The notes beneath the pieces were generated by a model. It was not told the DNA's origin. It saw nothing but the letters and a program-made list of their open reading frames with translations, and searched no databases. From the NCBI GenBank assembly GCA_030704615.1, contig CM060734.1, positions 48,066,042 through 48,130,041 on the forward strand: a stretch of 64,000 nucleotides of DNA, written 5' to 3'. Position 1 is the first letter of the stretch. Every line of letters starts with the position of its first letter. This DNA comes from Takakia lepidozioides (Eukaryota; Streptophyta; Takakiopsida; Takakiales; Takakiaceae). The translations under genes and the position numbers were made by a program. Positions 1-11,612 of this stretch are shown piece after piece.

Positions 1-1448
1 TCCATCCCACACCCATGCTGGGCATACCCTGCGATGAATGCGTTCCATGAGACCACATTTCGTTCAGCCATAGTGTCGAACACTCCCTTTGCATCCTTGA
101 TGCTCCCACATTTTGCATACATGTCCACAAGGGCAGTTCCAAGAATGAACTCTGGTTCAATTCCAGCTTTTATGATATCAGAATGGATCTCTTTGCCCTT
201 TTCCAGGGCTGTTAGGCTGGCACATGCATTGCAAACGCAAACGAACGTGACCTGGTTGGGCTTCACCCCTTCCTGCAACATCTGCTCATATGTCTCCAAA
301 GCTTCCATTCCACATCCATGCTGGGCATATCCTGCAATCATTGCATTCCATGACACCACATTTCGTTCAGCCATTTTGTCAAACACACCCTTTGCATCCT
401 TGATGCTCCCACATTTGGCATACATGTCCACGAGTGCAGTGTCTAAGATGATATTTGGCACAATTCCAGCTTTCAAAATGTCAGCATGGACCTCTTTACC
501 CTTTCCCAGGGCTGCCAGGCCAGCACAGGCATTGCACACACAAATGAATGTGACCTGGTTGGGCGTCAACCCTTCCCTCATCATTTGCTCATAGGTCTCC
601 AAAGCCTCCATCCCCGACCCGTGCTGGGCATATCCTGCGATCATCGCATTCCATGACACCGCATCTCGTTCAGCCATGTTGTTGAACACTCCCTTTGCAT
701 CCTTAGTGCTCCCACATTTGGCATACATGTCCACAAGGGTATTGTTGAGAACGATATTTGGCACAATTCCAGCTTTGATGATGTCAGCATGGACCTCTTT
801 GCCCTTTTCCAGGGCTCCCAGGCTGGCACACGCATTGCAAGCACAAATGAACGTGACCTGGTCAGGTTTCACCCCTTCCTGTATCATATGTGCGTAAGTG
901 TCCAAGGCATTCCTACCACACCCATGCTTGGTGAATCCTCCCATCATTATAGTCCATGAAAACATATTTCGTTCTGGCATTTTGTCAAACACTCTGCGTG
1001 CATCTAAGATGCTCCCGCACTTGACATACATGTTGACAAGGGTGTTGTGTAGAAACATAGTTGGCTTAAATCCACTTTGGATGATGTGGGTGTGCACCTG
1101 CTTGCCCACTGCGAGGCCCTTCATCTTGGTGCACTTATGAAGGAGAGAGACATAAGTATTCAAGTCTGCCGATATGCCTCCTTGGTTCAAAATGTGCAGA
1201 GCCTCTTTTAGCTGTCCTCCCTCACATAGTTTCCGAACATGCCAGTAAGTGCCAGAGATCTTGTAGACTCCCTCTCTTGCTCCTTGTTCGGAAGTGGTAC
1301 CCATGGTGGAGGTGCCTGATTTTATCAGCTGTGCTGCTGCTGCTTCCAGTTGACCATCTAACTTTGCAGATTTCTTGTAGGTATTAATCCACAGTGCCTC
1401 ACTCTTGTGCTTGCAATCTGGTCGCATTGGATGGATCTGCACGTGCAT
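1..1448 (-). CDS. PLS-class pentatricopeptide repeat (PPR) protein, 5' part (3' end outside window)
   Basis: An open minus-strand frame runs from 1448 to the window edge, about 482 codons. The chosen start (1448) is the first ATG after an in-frame TGA; further in-frame ATGs lie at 1427 and 1304. The leader has a helical segment (EALWINTYKKSAKL, then AAAAQLIKSG). It is followed from about residue 90 by PPR motifs with classic land-plant signatures: VKPDQVTFICACNACASLGA, LVDMYAKCGS and MAERNVVSWNAMIAGYAQHG. The L/S/P triplet (about 101 residues, 303 bp) recurs at least three times with high nucleotide identity. PPR proteins of this class bind organellar RNA and guide RNA editing or processing. 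No E or DYW domain is visible because the 3' end lies outside. No lesion was seen. The target RNA cannot be predicted. Confidence 0.85.
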   Translation of the reverse strand, partial: MHVQIHPMRPDCKHKSEALWINTYKKSAKLDGQLEAAAAQLIKSGTSTMGTTSEQGAREGVYKISGTYWHVRKLCEGGQLKEALHILNQGGISADLNTYVSLLHKCTKMKGLAVGKQVHTHIIQSGFKPTMFLHNTLVNMYVKCGSILDARRVFDKMPERNMFSWTIMMGGFTKHGCGRNALDTYAHMIQEGVKPDQVTFICACNACASLGALEKGKEVHADIIKAGIVPNIVLNNTLVDMYAKCGSTKDAKGVFNNMAERDAVSWNAMIAGYAQHGSGMEALETYEQMMREGLTPNQVTFICVCNACAGLAALGKGKEVHADILKAGIVPNIILDTALVDMYAKCGSIKDAKGVFDKMAERNVVSWNAMIAGYAQHGCGMEALETYEQMLQEGVKPNQVTFVCVCNACASLTALEKGKEIHSDIIKAGIEPEFILGTALVDMYAKCGSIKDAKGVFDTMAERNVVSWNAFIAGYAQHGCGM

Positions 1449-4099
1449 TCTATCCCTGCCTCAACAGCTGTGATGCATAGATCCTGCCCCTTGACACTAG
1501 TAACTGGGAATGAAAACCCAGAATTCACTCAGCAAACACCCCATCTCTACTTACCAAACACTAGTTTCTATGCTGAATTGCTAACAAGACTTCAGTAACA
1601 TAACAGGGGTTCACCATTTTGCTTCTATTGTCAGACCATTGACTCGGGTTTGAAAAATATTCCTTCCAAAGCTTCTTCTCGTTTCTATTTTCGGGTTTTG
1701 CGCATTGGCCTGCAACCCCACTGGAAATAACATGTCAAAAAAAGTCAGAACCACATAGATGCACTCCATGAGCTACCTTACTGATGAAAAAGCAGGGACA
1801 AATCTAGTAAGAGGACAAGAGAGCCTAAATATGTTCTCACCACATTGTCCTTGACCTTGTGTCATGGCAGCAGCTAGCTTTTCTTTCACCCAAGGAGGAT
1901 TCAACCAACCCTCAATCCGAAGGACCTCTTGTGTGCGCTGCTTATATCTGTAGTCCAGTAAGCTTGGATTGGTCTGTGAAAAACCACTAGGTGTAGCTGA
2001 GCAGCTAGAGTTTTTAATCACAGCTTCCTACTACCAAGCACAACCATCAACCCTCCAAAGTACCTTGCAAACTACAAGGAAAAAACCTTGAACAACCTAC
2101 TCTCATGCCCTGGTGTACAATAGCGACAGTAAGAGCTCTGTTCCATAATAAACAGTGATTCTAATTGAACCCAACAACTAGGGGTACAATCAGTCCACAA
2201 ACTGCCAGAGCCAGTCCCTCCTCTCCTTCCTTGACAGACTCTTCCTCAACCCACATGACAATAGCGCACCTTGTCAATGCTGTAGTCCTCCCATTGTGAA
2301 GGATCTATAAAGAAGTCCTGCCAGCGCTGTTCCATGCTCCACCGACCTACGTGCAAGATGTACGAAAAGTTTCAAGAGGGCAGATTATAGCCCTTGTATG
2401 ACCATCCTGTGGGCCTCTTGGGCCAAATTAAACAAGTTCCTGCATAAATCGACGACATTTCCAAGTTTTAAGAAAGAAGCGCAATGTTTCCAGTCATTAC
2501 CTTCAATTGGCATCCCTGAAAGCTTGGGAGGCGCCATAGCTACCACATGCAAGGCACTCGGTCCTTGGCGCATTGCCAAGGGGGATGTCGCTTTCAGCTC
2601 CAGAGCCCAGAGTCTTAATCTGTTACATGATGTGAGGCCTCTCGCATGACCGAGACGAGAAGACAGGGCCTTGGGTATGGAGTCCACATCCGGAGCAAGC
2701 TGCCATCCACTCAGTGAGTGAGAATGACGCAGAAAATATTCTCCGGTACAACCCACACCGTCCCTTTCTGACCCGATGCGAGAAACAATGGCACCGCCTT
2801 CTCAAGTCGATGGGAAAGGATCACCCAGCTTCAAGGACCACGCATGGGTGTAAACGTGTAAACCATCAGTTGCTTCTCCATTTTGCTCTTCCTTGCTCTT
2901 CTCCTCCCCTCCAAACATCAGTCTCCCGTCCCCCAAACATCCAGGCCTCCCAGCCTACCTAGCAAATGCCCTCTGTAGTATTTATATGTTTGGTCGGCCG
3001 CACAAACAACATACGTATTAAAAATGTGGTATCATGAGATAAGCATCAGAATTCCGATAGTCCCTTGTGACTTGCTTATAAGTCATTCGGAAAGGCTACT
3101 GCGGCCGTCCAAACGTCCAAACCTCCCCCAACCTACGTATGAGAGCTTTGCGAGAGGTGGACGACAGCCATGAGACTTTTGCCACTCAACCTTGTCTTCC
3201 CAAGGTGCTATATTCAGCTTTGGATTGTAAACTATAAAAAGGTAGTGCAGGCCTGGCTTACAAGCTTTTTTGGGATGTACGTTGGTTGACATCCCGTCCG
3301 TCATGCTGGTGGCTGTCTTGTGTTGTTCAAACAGTGTCATTTTCAAGGATTATCATCTCAGATATTTGTTGTGAGACATCAAAGTGGCGGCAAGAGTAGC
3401 ACTGTCTCCGTCGATACTCTTGGAGTAGCAACAAATGATTACTAAGACTTTGAGGTCCGAGTATCCTTTTCATGTCTCTTTTCTGGACGTGGAAACGTCC
3501 ATTGGTATTTTGCATGACTGTGCTCTCACACAGCCCAGGGGTGGGCCTGGATTATGTCAGCAGTTCTCTTCCGCTATGGAGTTACTTATCTTCACAAGTA
3601 CGATGGAATGCTTAAGATCATTTTTCTATGCAACTTAGGGACATGGTCGGAAAAACATTATAATCCACAGTATAACTCCATGATTATACAAGCTGGCTGT
3701 CTGCAGCTGGAAAACAGATATGATCTTTAATACAAGGGCAGAGCCAGTTATAATCGTAGAAACTCAAGCATCCCACATATATTCCATTCATCAACGAGCT
3801 GTGACTAGATCAGCATCAACTCCCCAGCCACCTTCGAGTAGGTCCAAGCGTGACTTCTATAGGTGCTCATCCCATTGTTGAGTTTATGAGAGGGAGCAGA
3901 TCCTCAACTAATCGTCCTCATCGTAGAATGAGTCCAGCCTAAATACTAAACAGTCAATGTCACTTAATATCAAGCAACTAACAGCCATATCTATATGTAC
4001 CATGCTATGTCTAATCACCACTAGTCACTGTAAAGGTTACACCTCCAATGATCGAGGCTGACATCGCTTCTATTCTCAACACCCACGACCACAGTTGCA
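1449..4099. other. Intergenic region, no supported gene
   Basis: Non-coding sequence lies between the PPR start and the 3' end of the NmrA-like gene. Open frames here are short (60-123 codons), overlap on both strands and resemble nothing I recognise. The first few hundred bases should hold the PPR 5' leader and promoter, but no clear core element stands out. Confidence 0.5.
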
Positions 4100-5092
4100 T
4101 TATGCAGCAGCTGTGTGGCTGCTTACCAGGGGTGCGGATTTCCACTCACCCTCAAAGTACTTGATGTTCTGGCGCACCCACGCCTCGATCGTCGTGGGCT
4201 TCACACCCGTGATAAGCTCGACGTCGTCAGTGATGCTGTTTATTTGGTCGTGGGCGTGCTGCAATGCCAGTATAACGAAGTGATTGTTAATGTGATCGGG
4301 GAAATGTTGTGCTTTGAGATCCGTCTGCTCCCACTCCTCAGAGGGCACATCCACGTACTCGACCTTGCGCCCCAGCGCCTTTGAGTACTCGCCGGCTACT
4401 GCGTCCATATCTTCTGATACTGGTCCGCAGAGTTCGTAGACTCTCCCGACATGTCCCACAGGATTGGCAAATATCTCAAAGGCCACTCGCGCCAGATCGT
4501 TCGCTGCAATCGGCGACAGTTTACCTCTTTTGAATGGCAGTCTGATTTGTCCAGATTTCGAAATGGACCTCGCAGCCATGCCGTACAAGAATGGATGCTC
4601 CAGGAATACTGTCGCCCTCAAGGTAACAACCGGCAGACCAGACCAACGGAGCACCTGCTCAACCAGCCAATGATATCTTTCTTGCTTGCTCGCTGTGGAT
4701 TGTTTGATGTTCATTTGAGAGACTATCAGCTGGGACATATTGACAAACACCTCGACTCCATAGTGTTTGGCAACTGCGGCCATGTTGAGGGAAGCCTCCA
4801 AATAGTCAACCGCAACGGACAAACTGAAGTAGATGCGCCCGCATCCCTGCACAGCTCTGTGCGCGTCATCGAGATTAGTGAAATCAGCAACAACAACCTC
4901 AGCGCCCAGCTCGCTGAGCGCCTCTGACCTCGCATCCAACCTCCTCACTTGCGCACGCACCGGCAATCCGTTGGCTCGCAACAACGCAACAAGTTTGGTT
5001 CCCACGGAGCCCACACCTCCCCCCGCCCCCGTCACCAGAATCGGCTTCTGGACCGTTGCTGCAGCCTGCCCTCCCTTGCCCTCCTGCGCCAT
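4100..5092 (-). CDS. NmrA-like NAD(P)-binding Rossmann-fold protein (atypical short-chain dehydrogenase)
   Basis: An intact 330-aa single-exon gene starting at an ATG (5092) and ending in TAA. After a short Ala/Gln-rich leader the protein has PILVTGAGGGVGSVGTKLV (about residues 17-35), a dinucleotide-binding GxxGxxG loop after the first beta strand. VRAQVRR follows, with basic residues that may favour NADP. ELGAEVVVADFTNLDDAHRA then matches the 'G-A-x-V-V-x-D' strand of NmrA/quinone-oxidoreductase-type atypical SDRs. The middle lacks a canonical YxxxK catalytic pair, as is usual for NmrA-like members, which often act as redox sensors or quinone/aldehyde reductases. The C-terminal half (ANDLARVAFEIFANP, YELCGP, ALGRKVEYVDVP) fits the family's substrate-side region. 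No transit peptide is obvious, so the cytosol is likely. The exact substrate is unknown. Confidence 0.85.
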   Translation of the reverse strand: MAQEGKGGQAAATVQKPILVTGAGGGVGSVGTKLVALLRANGLPVRAQVRRLDARSEALSELGAEVVVADFTNLDDAHRAVQGCGRIYFSLSVAVDYLEASLNMAAVAKHYGVEVFVNMSQLIVSQMNIKQSTASKQERYHWLVEQVLRWSGLPVVTLRATVFLEHPFLYGMAARSISKSGQIRLPFKRGKLSPIAANDLARVAFEIFANPVGHVGRVYELCGPVSEDMDAVAGEYSKALGRKVEYVDVPSEEWEQTDLKAQHFPDHINNHFVILALQHAHDQINSITDDVELITGVKPTTIEAWVRQNIKYFEGEWKSAPLVSSHTAAA

Positions 5093-5312
5093 CGCACTCT
5101 CGCGTCAAGGGATTGCAAGCCCACCACAAAGTAGGTGTGCAGCGTCACAGTGCAGTCGTTGCGTTGCAGGAATGTGTGCAGGTCAGTAGTGAGTGCAGTG
5201 GTTGCGTGGCAGATGGTTGGAGGCGGTTTTATACAAACAAGTTTGCAGTGTGCTACCGTCCTCTTCCCGGGAAGGAGCCACCCCGAAACTGCAAAGGAAG
5301 CTACTGCGAGCC

Positions 5313-5332
5313 ATATATATATATATATATAT
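5313..5332. repeat. (TA)n microsatellite, possible TATA region of the NmrA-like gene
   Basis: About ten TA dinucleotides lie roughly 220 bp upstream of the minus-strand start at 5092. They read as TATA on both strands and are the only TATA-like stretch close to that gene. Promoter function is inference. Confidence 0.4.
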
Positions 5333-8300
5333 GTATGTATACGGCTCCTATATATACTAGGACAATCACAATTTCTTGTATGTATGTACATGGTAGCCAA
5401 ACTGGTTTCAAGTCTCTCCTACTTCTTTTTTCTTTTTTTTCAAAAAACAATTTAACAGGGGACAGAGGCCCTGGGAAATTTTATTGCAAATTTTAAGAGG
5501 GGGATCACACACCGTAGTGAGTGAAGGGGGGATCTTTTTTCTTTTTCTTTGCAGAAAGGGGATAGAGGCCCTTAATTTCATTTGATAAAATAGGCAAGTA
5601 ACAAACCAGGAAAAATAACCTGGTGGAAAGCACCATCTCTCCTACTTCAAGTTATTGTGAAGCACAAAAACCAAAACCCTTGCATCTTTGTCTCTAAATT
5701 TTAGTTGAGACTCTAGCTGGCTATGTACCGTATCTGATCACGGATTGGAAACCTACTGTGCAGGGACTTTTTTTTTTTTTTGGGCACAGCTTTTGTTGTA
5801 TCATTGGTATCATGACTACTACAAATGAGGGGATTGTTAGACTCAATTTTAGACACATGCTAGTGTCTAAATCTAAGAAGTGTCTCAAACCACAACAAGC
5901 TTAATTTTCGACATTTTGGTGTTTTAAAGTGGAGTCTTCAAATTACGTCTTAAAAAGTCTAAAAACTGGTCTTATTTGAATTTGGAAAGCAAGTCTTAAG
6001 GAAGAAAAAAAACAAGTTTGAAATACAATTAATCTTGAAAATGAGTCTTAGATACTATTATAGTTCTAGCTTGACAAAAACATGAATTAGCATTTGATTC
6101 CCAAACAATAGTGCTTCAAGTGCTTCAAGACCACCCACCAGTTGGGATTGTCAAGGTCTTTTGATAAAAAACTTTGTTGTACTTGGGAAGCAAATACAAA
6201 TGGTGGATCAAGTCCACGATCATCTGGGATTGTCCAAAGAGAATTGAGCAACTTAAAGTTCCCAATGATTTCATGGCGTACTATTTTGGAACCATCAAAC
6301 TTTTAGTACATTTACCGTAACATGAGTTGCAAAATGTTTTGAATCATTCCTACATATTCCAATATGGACAAAATAGGACGTGTGTCATTCGAAGTGCTTA
6401 CATTGGCCTGTTAAAAAACAACCATCAAACCATGTGGAAATGTTATAAGGCATATCATGTGTGTACTGTACACTAGGATATGTTTCATTAAACTTAAAAG
6501 CAATAGTTTCGAACACTAGTTTGATAATGAGTTCTTGATCTATTTTAATATGTTGCTTAATGGGAAGCATTCATATTCTATGAACATGATCTACATCTAT
6601 ATGTATGAACCACAATTGCAACGTCACCTCCTAAACCAAACCAGTAAGGTGAGCAAAACAAAGAAAATAGGAAACTGCCTCAAGTGAAAGGCTTGTCGCT
6701 AGCAAAATGAAAAGAGCTTGAGGATGAAAGATGAACTCTTACTATAGTAAAAACAGGACTAGAGAAGAATCAAGAAGATGTTTCTTGTATTTTTTTAAGC
6801 ACATACTAGCTCTACCAAGAAAAAAACCACCACAAATCAGCCAATGAGGGGTGATTTTGGGAGGGAGGTTTTCTACACACTCTAATACCTTCAAAGAGCA
6901 GCCAACATTAAAGAAAGATCCTAGGAAACAAAATAAAATGGCAAAAGCTTAGCCTTCATGTTGTCTCTTCCGCAACCCTGTAGAAGAAACAAGCCTAAAA
7001 GTAAAGGCTAGAACCTCACCTGATCCCATCACAAGCTCCTACACAACCAACAAGTTAGTGACCATTGTGGAATACCACGCTTTTTAAGCCCAGCCCACTT
7101 GTTATCGATGTCCACTCTTAAGACAGTTCATCTACAGGTTTAGAAGAGAATGTGGTAGCCATTTAATGAGAGAAAGCAAGCTAACACTGAGCTTCTCACA
7201 CATATAAACAGTCCTAACCTTCAAACTCTCATCTTGAAAAGATGAAAGAAATTGCTAAGGCAATGCATTTCACCACAAACTGAACTCGAAAATAGAGGGG
7301 AACCTTGAAGTGTGCCATGATGTCACAAGAACGGCCTCCTTATTTGCAACACAGTCACCTCTAGAACTAGAGGAAGATGGCTGAAACAAACATTCCATTA
7401 TATAGTAGAGGAAAAGAGTGGCATATCCCTTTTGTTTGACAGTAGGTGTCACTTAGGGAGGGCCAAGTGGGTAGGCCCATGTGGGGCAGCCAGTTTGCAA
7501 TTATGATGAGATTATTAAGAGCCGCCTATGGTGTTTAAGGCTGACCTTTAAGAATGTCACATGTTTGGAAATGCCTCGTTGCACAAATGGGGTAGTTAGG
7601 GCGATGATGACATCATAAATGGTCACCTGAATGAAAGGGTTTCATTCAGGTGGTCAACATATTTGCAATCCATATTTTCAAAGAGGTAAAGCAGGTACAT
7701 GATTCTTTCCATAAAGGAAAACAAACAAGGACAACTCACCAAGGATATACTTTGTGAATGTCCTTGCATAAGAACACATCAAAGTGTAAAACAGAAAATA
7801 GTTCTTCAAGGTTTGAAGAGCTCTCAACTGAAACCCTAAACCAGCAAAGGGAGTGAGAGAGAGAGTGTGTGAATATATTTGAGGACAAGTTTTGAAGCTC
7901 AAAGATCTATGGAATCGACACAATTTAAATTTCAGATCTGCTTAATGTATGGTTGCGCCCTTTCTATCTTATAGTATCTTCTTGAATGTATTGGGGCATG
8001 TTAATGGTTGTCCTCTCTTTAATACACTTTGTCAAAAAGTATGGTGGCTACTCCAACTCTAAGAGTATATTATTTATATCTAAGAGTATGTTATATGGAA
8101 AAGGTGAAAGGTGTTTAATCCTACACTTCAGTACTTTATGCAATCAAAATTTGTAGATCATTTCTTTGTATTAGAATTATGTCCATGATATGGGCTATAA
8201 GGTTGGCATTTATGGGTGTTTTCATGGCCGCAATAGGGGATGTGGTTTCATCCATAGTGGGTGAGAAAGTGGCTTTAATAGGACGCATTTCTAGGGCAAA

Positions 8301-10764
8301 TATGGTGCATCTGGCTATGGTAGGGCCATCTATCCTACTATTTCTACTACTGCTACTACTACTACGACGATTCTGCGACGTTTTTTGTCCCTAATTTTGA
8401 TGAAAAAAACCTTTATTAAAAGTTTTTGGGACGCAATGTCGTACTTGCGTTGCATCCAAAAAAAAAAAATTGCACGATGGAAAATCATCACAATACAAAC
8501 CAAGAAAAATGTTTGAATTTGTTGTTGCTACTACTACTACCACTACGATAATGTCAAAACTTTTGGCTACTATGGTTAATACACGTTGGCAGTACATTTA
8601 CAACGATTGTTTTGCGACAAGTTATTGTGACCCCAAAAGAGTTGCAACTTCATTTGAAAATTATAAGGTTCTTGCATCTATAACCTTAACTACAACAGCT
8701 ATTGTTACTACTCTATGAGTCTACGTCTAGTATTTTAGAGGTTTCAAAAATATAACTCAATCTCAAATAGGTTATTAAATATTATAAATTTAAGGGGTCT
8801 CAAAATGAAACCTCAATAATTTACATAAATTTTGCAAACTAGTTGATTACAATATCAAGTTGTTCGTTTCCTATGTGTATAATTGATGGGATTTTTGATG
8901 TATTATTTTATTTTATATTAAATAAATGACTTGTTATTAACTATATAATTTCATAGAATGTTGACTATTGGTAAACAAACATTATTTTGGTGTCATTTGA
9001 CCTTGAAGGGCTAGTATTTTCGGATTAAAAACGGGATATACATTGTTATTGATATTATCCATATAAAATTAAACAACTTATTATGTGCATGTATGTAAAT
9101 TTAGGATATAAAGAAATATTGAACCATATAAGAAGGAAGGAAGGGGAAAAAAAATGTCAAAACACCTTGAAAGGCTACTGCCTATTATTTGAAAAATAGA
9201 CATCTTTAACGGCCGTAACAAGTGCAACATGGGAGGCTTTCCAATACCTTTTTTTTCTCAACAAAACTTGAGGAGCTCAATGCGTTGCCTAAATCCAATG
9301 AAGGTCTTGTCAAATTGCACGTTTGCATCAAGTTCTTACATTGTACATATTATGTTTTTGCACAAAATATAATTCCAAACAAAAGATCATTATTCAGAGA
9401 TCGTCAGTAGTATTGGGGAGCAACATTTGGCCCTAGTAAAATTAAACAATCTACTATGTATATGAAGTGCTAGTATGATGTATTGATTAATGTACAACAA
9501 CTTAATGACACTATAATGTAGAGGTCTCGAGTTGAAATACGTTGATGCAAGTAGTGGTTTGTTATTTCGTTAGTTGTCATAATATGATAGATGACATCAG
9601 CATAGGAAGGGCTAGAAGGTGCCACGTGTCAGTCTCGAGATCTGTACAAAATTGTCACTTATCTATTTTTTATTTTTATTTTTTCCATTGCTATTACCAT
9701 ACTGCAACGATATTGCGTTGCAAAAACATTGTCACAGTAAAAATAATGGATAGCGACGAAAAAACGTCGTAAGATCGTCAAACTTGAGGTTATGGCTTTA
9801 CAACCCCCAACCGTCGCAAACCAGCGACGTCTTCGCGCTGTGCGCGGATTTGGAGCTGAGGGGGGGTTGGAATCGACATTTTTGTGACGCCCGGTCAAAA
9901 AATTGCTACATGCTTACAAGTTTATACTCCGGAACCAAAGAAATGGCAATGGTAGAAATCCTCCACGACTTTACCTTGCTACAAATGCTGATCCCTTATA
10001 CAAATTTCATCCATATCGGATGAAATCTGTATATGATTCATTCCTAGTGGGTGAATTTTGGTCTTGAGATTTATCCCTAATGATGTAACCCGTGGTTTTT
10101 CATCCCTGGTGGATTACATCCATCCTGGATGTAACCCCTCAGGGATGTCACTCCTTATATCTTTTAGGTATCACGTGCGAAAAAAGGTATTTTATAGGGG
10201 GGTATTATTTTAATTTTGGTCTTTATCGGCTTTCCTATATTTACATAAATCTGTAAATTGCTATATTTTTTTGGCAGGCTATATTAATTATAATGTACTG
10301 CTGCTAGCAAATTTTAAGCACGCTTATTAAAAATAAAATAATAAAAATATTTTTTTCCAATAAAAAAATTATTACTTGGTCGAAACAAATTCGTCCAAAA
10401 ATTGGGCATCAATAGCATTCAAGCTATAAACATTCTGAGCTTTCTCAAAAGTCATAGTAATCGAACTAATAATTGACTCTATGTCATGCCCGCCGCGATA
10501 TCGCGGGATCAAATCTCTTTGTGTCGTTTTTTTCTCCGTCTCATGCAGTAAGCCTTATCATGCACTAAGCCATATCGTCCTCACTTCCCCGCTATTGTGT
10601 TGCTCGTTCTCCTCGCTGCTGCTCTCACCTCTTGTTGCGCAACTCCTCCTCGCTACTGCTCACTGTCGATAACTCCGACCAGGCTAAGTCTGTCAGGTGG
10701 CAATGTGAAGAAGTTTGTCCATCCTGCAAATGTCTCTTAGCTCCTGTTGGTATTCTTCCTGATG
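5333..10764. other. AT-rich intergenic DNA with simple repeats, no supported gene
   Basis: More than 5 kb without a credible gene. Visible content includes poly-T tracts near 5430 and 5770, a patch of repeated GTCTTAAA-like words at 5850-6060, CTA trinucleotide tracts near 8335-8365 and 8525-8545, and a poly-A tract near 8459. Near 10005-10030 a short hairpin (TTTCATCC-ATATC-GGATGAAA) is followed by repeated GGATGTAACCC-like words to about 10150. Confidence 0.45.
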
Positions 10765-10767
10765 TTT

Positions 10768-11609
10768 CACTACAACGGATCGCGGTATTTATGACTGTAT
10801 ATATAACTATTCTGCAGTCATAAACGGTACATATGACTTCTATGACTGCAAGTCGTGCCAACCAAGTGAATACAATGAGTACAGGATGGTACGGTCCTGA
10901 TGACTACAGTCAGATGAACCAAGTGATATCTTTCACTGCAGTCATATATACCATATTGCAGTCGCCGCTGCCGCGCCACGTGGCGAGGCGCAATTGATTA
11001 ATTTTATTTTATTTTTAAACTAGAAAAAATAAAAACATATGTCAGACGCTGCGTCGCACCGCATTGTGCCATGTGGCATAATGTATTTTATAATAATGAA
11101 AAAACCACGTGGCAGCCCATCTACGGTACCACGTGCTATCCCTAGCTCGCCTACTAACCCTAGGACCATCTTATCCATTTGAGTGTACTTAGAGGAGTTT
11201 GATCCTGCAACGTCTTTACTATAAGAGTTATAGTTCACTACCTGCTAATCAATACACCCATTAGTCATTCATGTGATCATATGGTGTTTTAATTGTATTA
11301 TACACACCAAATTACAAAATCCCAGTAGTCATCATGACTATGTAACCTCATCCATGTACACTGTAGTCATGGAAATGACTATGAATGGTGAGCTAAATCT
11401 GGTCAATTGTCGTTGACCAGTTTTCCGTCCATTCTGGAGCCATGTAGTCATACAGACGACTACTTAGATAGTCGTTCATATGACTACAGTCGTATGAACG
11501 ATTGCGGGAGGTCAATTTCATATAAAAACATGGCACAGTCATGGTCAAAGTCAAGAAAACCATGACTACCACGGTTTGGCAGTCATAACTACCACAATCT
11601 GTTGTAGTG
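10768..11609. mobile_element. Non-autonomous CACTA (En/Spm-like) DNA transposon, 842 bp
   Basis: The left end begins CACTACAACGGATCGCGG and the right end closes with the imperfect complement (inverted, it reads CACTACAACAGATTGTGG). The 30-bp terminal inverted repeats match at all but about six positions. The element is flanked by a 3-bp target duplication, TTT at 10765-10767 and 11610-11612, the size made by CACTA transposases. Subterminal regions repeat ATGACTGCAGTCAT-like words in both orientations, a known feature of En/Spm-type elements. There is no transposase frame, so it would depend on an autonomous partner. Confidence 0.85.
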
Positions 11610-11612
11610 TTT

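Noticed and set aside
2385-3640. Several overlapping 60-123 codon frames on both strands
   Set aside because: No similarity, no splice context and frames on both strands cover the same bases; expected by chance.
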